From: JAGOUA01 sp964540365
GTDB lineage: Bacteria; Patescibacteriota; Patescibacteriia; 2-12-FULL-60-25
Length of the DNA stretch: 5,128 nt
Reading direction: 5' to 3'
Assembly (NCBI GenBank): GCA_964540365.1
Contig: CAZIMD010000053.1
Location: 1-5,128 of the forward strand
Part shown: positions 1 to 4,325 of the stretch, piece by piece
How the letters are laid out: each line of letters opens with the position of its first letter
How positions within the stretch are numbered: position 1 is the first letter of the stretch
Made by a program: the position numbers and the translations under genes
The notes under the pieces: generated by a model
Database searches by the model: none
What the model was told of the DNA's origin: nothing
What the model saw: only the letters and a program-made list of their open reading frames with translations

Positions 1-260
1 GCGTCTTCCCCGTTGACGATGGTTGGTACCGCCGCTTGCGTCGAGGTCGGCGGGGCAGAAGGAATCGGCGACGGTTGGACGGGGGCGTCTTTCCGTAAAA
101 CGACATATGCCAATAGCACGATCACCAGGCCTAGCACGATAGCCAGGCCGATGAAGAGCGCGTTTTTTGTTCGGGGATGGCCTGCAGACGTGTCTGGGGC
201 AGGAGTCGGTGCCGGGGGGACCGGTGCCGTCGTGGTGGGAACGGAAGAAGGTTCGTTCAT
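1..260 (-). CDS. Proline-rich single-span membrane protein, N-terminal part only (runs off the left edge)
   Basis: I do not recognise this gene. The window holds the first 86 codons plus two bases of the next, which must be Ala. Visible parts are a Pro/Thr/Ala-rich N-terminus (residues 1-30), a short basic stretch (HPRTK, 29-33), one strongly hydrophobic segment (about 34-55) followed by RKD, and a second Pro/Ser/Thr-rich linker (about 60-80). The visible end reads IVNGEDA. This is the layout of a membrane-anchored protein with a domain outside the membrane. The ending resembles both the mature N-terminus of trypsin-like proteases (IVGG type) and the VNGE start of SurA/PrsA-type chaperone domains, and the window cannot decide between them. 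The ATG at 258-260 lies 25 nt after the Memo-like gene stop and has no clear Shine-Dalgarno sequence. It probably shares the Memo-like gene's transcript. The reading frame is well supported; the function is unknown. Confidence 0.72.
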   Translation of the reverse strand, partial: MNEPSSVPTTTAPVPPAPTPAPDTSAGHPRTKNALFIGLAIVLGLVIVLLAYVVLRKDAPVQPSPIPSAPPTSTQAAVPTIVNGED

Positions 261-261
261 A

Positions 262-297
262 CCGACGAAGTGTATCACGTTTGACTCACTTCGTCAG
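262..297 (-). promoter_or_regulatory. Intercistronic hairpin, likely translational coupling element
   Basis: In the minus-strand mRNA, GACGAAGTG (287-295) pairs perfectly with CACTTCGTC (264-272) around a 14-nt loop. One U-G and one C-G pair extend the stem outward to 262/297. The 5' arm contains the last sense codon and TGA stop (286-288) of the Memo-like gene. The 3' arm ends a few bases before the ATG (260) of the next gene and covers its ribosome binding region. No T-run follows, so it is not an intrinsic terminator. The placement suggests that ribosomes finishing the first gene open the stem and expose the second start. The stem is seen directly; the coupling role is inference. Confidence 0.5.
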
Positions 298-1476
298 ATG
301 GGTTTTTGCCCAGTCGATCCAACGGGTGACGGTCGCTTGGGGGAGGGCGGCTCGCTCACGGTCATTGAGCGGAAGCCACCCAGTCCCGACCTGTTTCAGG
401 GGAAGGACCTGCCACCGCGTGCTTGTCGCCTGCTCGATGCGGACGAACGCGGTGGGAAAGGGAATGGTCGAGGTCGTGAGGCGATCGAATCCCGCGTAAA
501 AACGGTCTTCTTTGCTGGTGACGGGCTTGTGTTCATCATGAATAAGCGTCGTGGTCCATCTTCGTTGGGGAGCGATCCCTTGGCTGTAACTAGCCAAAAA
601 ATGGCTTGTTCCCAGTTCCGTCGTCTCTGCCTTCATCAGGCGTAGGGCATTGGTGTGGGCGTGGATGCGAACGTTTCCAAGTGGCGGGCGATTCGGGGAG
701 GCCGCGAGCGTGTTCAAGACGCGAAAGAGGGGACGGCTGTCGATTTCCACCAGGTCGGTGGCATGCACGTCCGTCGCGCGCAACGCGTCTTCCGCAAGGA
801 GGTCGTGGAGGTCAGCCACATAGTTCGGGAGATCGTGCGAGAAATCAATCGTGATGACGACGATGGTTTTATCGTCCATCGCGTGGGTCTCGATGGCGCT
901 GGCCAGGTCCAGGAGAGCTTGTGCCGGGGCATCGTTCCGGACGGTCAGTGGAATGATCTGCGCGTTTGGCCAGGCGGTCGTCAGGAAGGGGAGGAGGCCG
1001 CGCACGCCGTGCTCGCGCATAAAGACGGCGTCACTTTGCCGTGCGTTTGCTTGGAGCGCCTGTTCGAGGGTGCGCTGCAACGAGGGATCCGTCGGGATGG
1101 GGCGGCCTTTCCAGGAAAACCCCTGTTTCGGGAAAGAGATGGCGCGCTCCCCACGAGAAAAATGGTCTGGCGAAAGCAGGAGGACGCGCGTTGGCGCGGG
1201 AGTCGAACTGAGGAGCGACGCGATCTGCTGCGCCGCGACAAGATGGTGCGGCACCAGCAAGATCCGCGTTCCGCTCGCCACGAGCGCCTCCGAACGCGTC
1301 GAGAACGAGGTCTCGACAAGGGAAGCGGGAATCTCGGTGATCTCCGAGGTCGCCTGCGCGTCATTCGCATGTGGCGCGTCTGCCGTCTTCACGGACCAGA
1401 CCGCCCCGAGCCAGGCGACGGACAGCAGGATGCCGATGGCGCATTTCCGGATGCGAGGGGTGACGACGGGTCCCAT
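286..1476 (-). CDS. Exported or membrane-anchored Memo-family protein (AmmeMemoRadiSam system protein B-like)
   Basis: This 396-residue protein has a basic N-terminus and one hydrophobic segment (about 12-29), read as a signal peptide or membrane anchor, so the body probably lies outside the membrane. The Memo/LigB-like fold is supported by a series of motifs: VPHH (75-78), LLLSPDHFS (99-107), REHGVRGLLPFL (154-165), VVITIDFSHD (206-215), DSRPLF (246-251) and IHAHTNA (271-277) followed by GTSHF (289-293). The His-rich motifs match positions that line the active-site-like pocket of Memo proteins. Memo proteins carry a Cys in the TxCG motif; here the corresponding stretch reads RIHAH. The family's biochemical role is not settled. 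Residues of about 300-396 form a C-terminal extension beyond the usual Memo domain. The gene starts 4 nt after the stop of the small transporter and has only a weak GTGAG before its ATG, so it is probably co-translated. Family is fairly certain, function is not. Confidence 0.85.
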   Translation of the reverse strand: MGPVVTPRIRKCAIGILLSVAWLGAVWSVKTADAPHANDAQATSEITEIPASLVETSFSTRSEALVASGTRILLVPHHLVAAQQIASLLSSTPAPTRVLLLSPDHFSRGERAISFPKQGFSWKGRPIPTDPSLQRTLEQALQANARQSDAVFMREHGVRGLLPFLTTAWPNAQIIPLTVRNDAPAQALLDLASAIETHAMDDKTIVVITIDFSHDLPNYVADLHDLLAEDALRATDVHATDLVEIDSRPLFRVLNTLAASPNRPPLGNVRIHAHTNALRLMKAETTELGTSHFLASYSQGIAPQRRWTTTLIHDEHKPVTSKEDRFYAGFDRLTTSTIPFPTAFVRIEQATSTRWQVLPLKQVGTGWLPLNDRERAALPQATVTRWIDWAKTHLTK

Positions 1477-1480
1477 ATGC

Positions 1481-1930
1481 TCACGCGCGCGCGATCAGGA
1501 TCGCTCCGATCGTGACGAGGACGCCGCCGGCGGCGAGCGGCCAGCTGAGTTTTTCATTCAGCAGCAAGACGGAAAAGAGGATGATAAACGGCAGGCTCAG
1601 GCGATCCAGGGCGGCGAGTTTGGAGGCGCTCGTCTGTTGCAAGCCGAGAAAGTAAAACAGCCATGACAAGGCCCCAAGCGCTCCCGCCAACGCGATCCAG
1701 CGCCAAGCGCGGCCATCGAACGTGTGGAGGAGGGCGAACTTCTTCGTGACGAGGCTCGCGCACACCATAAAACCGGCCATCATAAGGGCGCGTACCGTCG
1801 TCGCCAGGGTCGAATCAACGTTTTTCAAGCCGATCTTCGCGCAAATCGTCATGAGGGCGGCCGTCAGTCCGGCCAGGATGCCGTAGAGGATCCACATAGG
1901 GAGGGGGGGGTGAGTACGCCCATGATACAC
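1481..1930 (-). CDS. Small single-domain EamA/DMT-type membrane protein (COG2510-like)
   Basis: The protein is a half-size drug/metabolite transporter-type unit with one EamA domain instead of the usual two. Counting from the GTG, hydrophobic segments lie at about 13-31, 42-61, 75-97, 111-124 and 130-147. Family-like motifs are LAGLTAALMTICAKIGLKNVDSTLAT near the start (given as AKIGLKNVDS, 31-40), LSWLFYFLGL (88-97), ASKLAALDRLS (102-112) and LLNEKLSW (123-130). Such short forms are thought to act as dimers; the substrate is unknown. Two starts are possible. GTG 1930 has an AGGAGG site 6 nt upstream and gives 149 residues, and I chose it for that reason. ATG 1897 gives 138 residues and fits the usual family N-terminus (MWILYG), but only a C-rich tract precedes it. 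This is the first gene of the minus-strand operon. Its frame stays open upstream to about 2845 antisense to tsaD, but that part is not coding. Confidence 0.82.
   Translation of the reverse strand: MYHGRTHPPLPMWILYGILAGLTAALMTICAKIGLKNVDSTLATTVRALMMAGFMVCASLVTKKFALLHTFDGRAWRWIALAGALGALSWLFYFLGLQQTSASKLAALDRLSLPFIILFSVLLLNEKLSWPLAAGGVLVTIGAILIARA
1903..1910. repeat. Homopolymer tract G8 (C8 in the transporter mRNA)
   Basis: Eight consecutive G on the plus strand lie between the two candidate starts of the small transporter. With eight bases, GTG 1930 is in frame with the transporter while ATG 1923 is 26 nt from ATG 1897 and out of frame. With nine, ATG 1923 would be in frame and GTG 1930 would not. 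The tract is a likely site for sequencing error or slippage. Confidence 0.6.
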
Positions 1931-1936
1931 GGGATG

Positions 1937-1950
1937 CCTCCTCCCTCCTA
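1937..1950 (-). promoter_or_regulatory. Shine-Dalgarno region of the small transporter gene
   Basis: The minus strand reads TAGGAGGGAGGAGG, two overlapping near-perfect Shine-Dalgarno matches. The nearer AGGAGG (1937-1942) lies 6 nt before the in-frame GTG at 1930, ideal spacing, and 13 nt before the out-of-frame ATG at 1923. It is the main reason for preferring GTG over ATG 1897. Confidence 0.55.
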
Positions 1951-1978
1951 TTGCAACGGCGCCGAATATCCGTACCAT
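1951..1978 (+). promoter_or_regulatory. Candidate sigma70-type promoter for tsaD-tsaE
   Basis: TTGCAA (1951-1956) and TACCAT (1973-1978) are separated by 16 bp, each matching four of six consensus bases. Transcription would begin near 1985, leaving a leader of only about 6 nt before the tsaD ATG. This fits the absence of a Shine-Dalgarno sequence there. An 8-bp palindrome, CGGCGCCG (1957-1964), lies in the spacer. The matches are modest and could be chance. Confidence 0.3.
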
Positions 1979-1990
1979 AGCATCGATCCT

Positions 1991-3028
1991 ATGCCCGCCC
2001 CCCTCCGTATCCTCGGTATCGAGACCAGCTGCGACGAGACGGCCGTCGCGCTTTTGCATGTCGATGGGGAAGCGGTGACGGTCGAGCGGAACCTGGTCAG
2101 CTCCCAGATCCCCATCCACCAGGCCTATGGCGGGGTCGTCCCGGAAGTGGCTGCCCGCGCCCACGTGCTGGAGACGGTCCATCTGTTGAGTGAGGCGCTG
2201 GGCGATGCCTGGCAGGAGTCCTTCGATGCGATCGCCGTCACGCGCGGCCCGGGGCTCTCGATGGCGCTCCTCGTCGGCTTGGAGGCGGCGAAAATGCTCG
2301 CCATCCTGTCCGGAAAGCCATTGTATGGCGTGAACCATCTTGAGGGGCATCTCGCGTCCGCTTGGTTGAACGCGCAAAACCGCTCGGCTTGGCGTTTTCC
2401 GCTTCTTGCGCTCTCTGTTTCGGGCGGCCATTCCGAACTCGTCGTCCTGAAGGATTTTGGGGTGTATGAGCAGATCGGGGGCTCGCGTGACGACGCCGCC
2501 GGCGAGGCGTTCGATAAGACGGCGAAGCTGATGGGGCTCCCGTACCCCGGCGGGCCGCAGATCGCGCGGCTCGCTGAACAGGGGCGGGCTGGCGTGTTTT
2601 CGCTTCCGCGTCCGATGTTGGGCGCGGACACCCTTGATTTCAGCTTCAGCGGACTGAAGACCGCCGTTCGCCAGCTGTGGGAGCGGAATCCGGAGGCGTT
2701 CCAAGACGTGTCCGCGCGAGCAGACCTGGCCGCCGAAATCCAAGCGGCGATCGTTGACCTCCTCGTTGGGAAGACGGCGCAAGCGCTCGAGCGGACGGAC
2801 GTCCGCGGTCTTGTGCTGGTCGGCGGCGTCTCCGCAAATGCGCATCTGCGTCAGGAAATGCAGAGGATACTCGAAACGCGTTTTCCTGGCATGGCGTTCC
2901 TCCCGTCCGATCGCGCGTACGTGACCGATAACGCGGCGATGATCGCGGCCGCCGGCGCTTGGCGCGCGTCGCGTGGCGAACCCAGCGATCCGCTCACGCT
3001 CGATATTGACCCGGAACTCGGGTTTTAG
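1991..3028 (+). CDS. tsaD: tRNA N6-adenosine threonylcarbamoyltransferase TsaD (Kae1/Gcp/YgjD family)
   Basis: TsaD transfers the threonylcarbamoyl group from threonylcarbamoyl-AMP to A37 of tRNAs that read ANN codons, the last step of t6A formation in the cytoplasm. The length of 345 residues is normal. Family motifs appear in order: GIETSCDETA (9-18), GGVVPEVAAR (47-56), the metal-binding NHLEGH (His116 and His120), SVSGGHS (142-148), DDAAGEAFDK (167-176), PGGP (186-189), FSFSGLKTA (217-225), GGVSAN (278-283) and TDNAAMIA (312-319), whose Asp313 is the expected third metal ligand. No key residue is missing. The frame is open far upstream and includes an ATG at 1922, but the family starts just before the ILGIETS motif, so ATG 1991 is preferred. 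There is no recognisable Shine-Dalgarno sequence before it. tsaE follows after 8 nt. Confidence 0.97.
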   Translation: MPAPLRILGIETSCDETAVALLHVDGEAVTVERNLVSSQIPIHQAYGGVVPEVAARAHVLETVHLLSEALGDAWQESFDAIAVTRGPGLSMALLVGLEAAKMLAILSGKPLYGVNHLEGHLASAWLNAQNRSAWRFPLLALSVSGGHSELVVLKDFGVYEQIGGSRDDAAGEAFDKTAKLMGLPYPGGPQIARLAEQGRAGVFSLPRPMLGADTLDFSFSGLKTAVRQLWERNPEAFQDVSARADLAAEIQAAIVDLLVGKTAQALERTDVRGLVLVGGVSANAHLRQEMQRILETRFPGMAFLPSDRAYVTDNAAMIAAAGAWRASRGEPSDPLTLDIDPELGF

Positions 3029-3036
3029 CGCTTCCT

Positions 3037-3498
3037 ATGCAATCCGTTTTTGATCTGCAAACGCGATCCGATTGGGAGACGCATCTCCCGGCGATGATCG
3101 CCCGGTTGCGTCCCGGCTCCATCCTTGCGCTCTCCGGGCCGCTTGGGGCCGGCAAGACGACCTTCGCCCAGATGCTTGCGGCCGCCCTCGGCGTGAAGGA
3201 ACCCGTCAGGAGCCCGACCTTTGCGCTCACGCGAACCTATGCGCTTGCCCATCCCGCGCTCCGGCGCCTCGTGCACGTGGACGCCTATCGGCTTGAAACC
3301 GAGGGCGAGATGCTGGCCCTGAACCTCGATGAGGAGCTTGAGATGCCCGGGACCGTCATCCTGATCGAGTGGCCGGAGCGGATCCCGTATTGGCTGACGG
3401 AGCGCGCCGATCGGGTGCAGTGGCTCACGATCGAACCGGGGGAAGGGGAGCGGCGGCGCGTGACGTGGGAGGTGCCTGAACCGGAAATTTCCCCGTGA
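3037..3498 (+). CDS. tsaE: tRNA threonylcarbamoyladenosine biosynthesis ATPase TsaE
   Basis: TsaE is the P-loop ATPase that works with TsaB and TsaD in bacterial t6A synthesis and is needed for the complex to turn over. The protein has 153 residues, the usual size. Visible motifs are the Walker A loop GPLGAGKTT (34-42), RSPTFALTRTY (58-68, the conserved SPTF switch), HVDAYRL (80-86) and LIEWPERIP (109-117), the family's EWxER signature. The ATG lies 8 nt after the tsaD stop without a clear Shine-Dalgarno sequence, so the pair is very likely one transcript with coupled translation, which matches their joint role. TsaB, the other partner of the bacterial complex, is not encoded in this window. 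The last codons and the TGA stop lie within a hairpin that probably ends the transcript. Confidence 0.96.
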   Translation: MQSVFDLQTRSDWETHLPAMIARLRPGSILALSGPLGAGKTTFAQMLAAALGVKEPVRSPTFALTRTYALAHPALRRLVHVDAYRLETEGEMLALNLDEELEMPGTVILIEWPERIPYWLTERADRVQWLTIEPGEGERRRVTWEVPEPEISP

Positions 3499-3511
3499 TA
3501 GGGGAAATTTT
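3485..3511 (+). terminator. Probable intrinsic terminator of tsaD-tsaE
   Basis: AAATTTCCCC (3485-3494) and GGGGAAATTT (3501-3510) form a perfect 10-bp stem with a 6-nt loop. A short, imperfect T-rich stretch (TTTTGTTGATT from 3508) follows. The tsaE stop codon (3496-3498) sits in the loop. The lower stem is A/T only and the T-tract is broken, so termination may be partial. Confidence 0.6.
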
Positions 3512-3543
3512 GTTGATTGAAGGGAAAATATAGGGTGATGCCC

Positions 3544-3572
3544 TTGACGGTCTGGTCGGTATCCGCTAGTAT
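3544..3572 (+). promoter_or_regulatory. Sigma70-type promoter for the membrane protein gene at 3634
   Basis: TTGACG (3544-3549, five of six consensus bases) and TAGTAT (3567-3572, four of six) are separated by exactly 17 bp. They lie after the tsaE terminator hairpin and about 60 bp before the next start codon. This is the best promoter match in the window. Transcription would start near 3579. Confidence 0.6.
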
Positions 3573-3579
3573 GCGTCAT

Positions 3580-3597
3580 CATCGAAATGGTTCGATG
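3580..3597 (+). promoter_or_regulatory. Hairpin at the predicted 5' end of the leader
   Basis: CATCGAA (3580-3586) and TTCGATG (3591-3597) form a perfect 7-bp stem around the loop ATGG. The hairpin starts within a base or two of the transcription start predicted from the upstream promoter. It could protect the 5' end of the mRNA, or as DNA be an operator; the sequence does not decide. Confidence 0.4.
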
Positions 3598-3620
3598 CGT
3601 CCTCCATTGAATGCGAAGAA

Positions 3621-3626
3621 AAGGAG
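3621..3626 (+). promoter_or_regulatory. Shine-Dalgarno site AAGGAG
   Basis: AAGGAG, continuing as AGAG, lies 7 nt before ATG 3634. It fixes the start of the following gene against the in-frame alternative ATG at 3538, which lies upstream of the promoter. Confidence 0.8.
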
Positions 3627-3633
3627 AGAGCCT

Positions 3634-4260
3634 ATGGCAGATGCCCTTCCGTCCCTTCCCGAGCCGATCGATCTGGAGCGGGGGGCGACGACGCTTCCTC
3701 GAAAAGCTGCCAAGCTCGTCGGACGGGTACGGGTGGCGCTCTGGATGGGGATTTGTTTCTACCCGATCTTCATCCTCCTCGCCGTGTATCAACTCTGCTC
3801 GTCGGAGGTGCCTCCGATGGCTCGCCTCATCGGTTGCCTGGCGACGATGGTCACGGCGCTCCTCTGCGGCCGCTGGCTCTTTCCGAGCGCGCTATATTAC
3901 CTCCGCCTCTTTCAGGCGGCTGAATATGGAACGCCGTTCCTCTATCGCGACCAGGAAACCCTGCGGCTGGTGGAGGCTTTCCGTGTGTACCGATCTGCCC
4001 AGGCGTACAACGCCCTCCTGGCCGAGTACATCGCGGCGCGTTCGGCGATCCAGAAGGGGACCCGCCCGCCGTTCTTCGACGAGAACAGGCTGCGGACGGG
4101 ACTGTTCGTGCTGCAGCTCGCCTGCGTCGAAGCGCACATCAAGCTGCTCCGCGCCTGCCTCTCCCCGCCCCCGCTCCCGTCACAGCCCCAGGCTCTGCCC
4201 CCGCTCCCCAGGAGCGTGACCCTTGCCGCCTTCGAGGCGCGAGTGTGTGACCTCAACTAG
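3634..4260 (+). CDS. Uncharacterised two-span membrane protein
   Basis: I do not recognise this 208-residue protein. The N-terminus (1-32) is soluble and ends in a basic stretch (RKAAKLVGRVR, 23-33). Two hydrophobic segments follow, at about 34-55 and about 62-90, joined by a very short loop (SSEVPP), which forms a helical hairpin. The positive charges before the first span suggest that both ends face the cytoplasm. The remaining 115 or so residues look mostly helical (about 105-176) and end in a proline-rich tail (178-194, with PPPLP and LPPLPR) before a last short helix. No catalytic or binding motif is evident. The gene has its own promoter, leader hairpin and strong Shine-Dalgarno site, and its own terminator, so it is probably a single-gene transcript. 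It converges on another unrecognised membrane protein gene. That it is a real gene is well supported; no function can be assigned. Confidence 0.85.
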   Translation: MADALPSLPEPIDLERGATTLPRKAAKLVGRVRVALWMGICFYPIFILLAVYQLCSSEVPPMARLIGCLATMVTALLCGRWLFPSALYYLRLFQAAEYGTPFLYRDQETLRLVEAFRVYRSAQAYNALLAEYIAARSAIQKGTRPPFFDENRLRTGLFVLQLACVEAHIKLLRACLSPPPLPSQPQALPPLPRSVTLAAFEARVCDLN

Positions 4261-4278
4261 CCTCTCCGGGCTTTTTTT
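4259..4278 (+). terminator. Short intrinsic terminator after the two-span membrane protein gene
   Basis: AGCC (4259-4262) and GGCT (4269-4272) form a short GC-rich stem with a 6-nt loop, followed at once by seven T (4272-4278). The stem begins inside the TAG stop codon. The stem is short but the T-run is strong. Confidence 0.6.
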
Positions 4279-4299
4279 CATCGCTGACTTTTCGGCAAG

Positions 4300-4325
4300 A
4301 AAAAAATCTCGATCTAATCGAGATT
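4300..4325 (-). terminator. Intrinsic terminator of the right-hand minus-strand gene
   Basis: On the minus strand AATCTCGAT (4325-4317) pairs perfectly over 9 bp with ATCGAGATT (4313-4305) around a 3-nt loop, and is followed by seven T (plus-strand A-run 4300-4306, two of which belong to the stem). The hairpin begins at the last base of the gene's TGA stop. No T-run follows on the plus strand, so it acts in one direction. Confidence 0.8.

Noticed and set aside
1483..1493. Alternating CG run near the end of the transporter gene
   Set aside because: It simply encodes the last Ala-Arg-Ala codons in GC-rich DNA; no further structure is seen.
655..1666. Two long plus-strand frames over the Memo-like and transporter genes
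   Set aside because: Both lie antisense to genes with clear family motifs, and their translations are Arg/Gly-rich without recognisable domains or a convincing ribosome binding site.
1957..1964. CGGCGCCG palindrome as an operator in the divergent region
   Set aside because: It is only 8 bp and GC-only, and such palindromes are common by chance in this composition.
1965..1970. GATATT on the minus strand as a -10 box for the transporter operon
   Set aside because: No acceptable -35 sequence is found at 16-18 bp upstream; the operon's promoter is not identified.
1931..2845. Long open minus-strand frame running antisense through tsaD into the small transporter gene
   Set aside because: It is the mirror of a well-supported tsaD, shows low-complexity Arg-rich translation and lacks family features. 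Long antisense frames are expected in GC-rich DNA.
3517..3633. In-frame upstream extension of the two-span membrane protein gene (TTG 3517 or ATG 3538)
   Set aside because: The promoter at 3544-3572 lies downstream of both starts, and ATG 3634 has a far better Shine-Dalgarno site.
3025..3792. 255-codon minus-strand frame across tsaE and the intergenic region
   Set aside because: It is antisense to tsaE and runs through a terminator and a promoter of the plus strand; its translation looks like shadow sequence.
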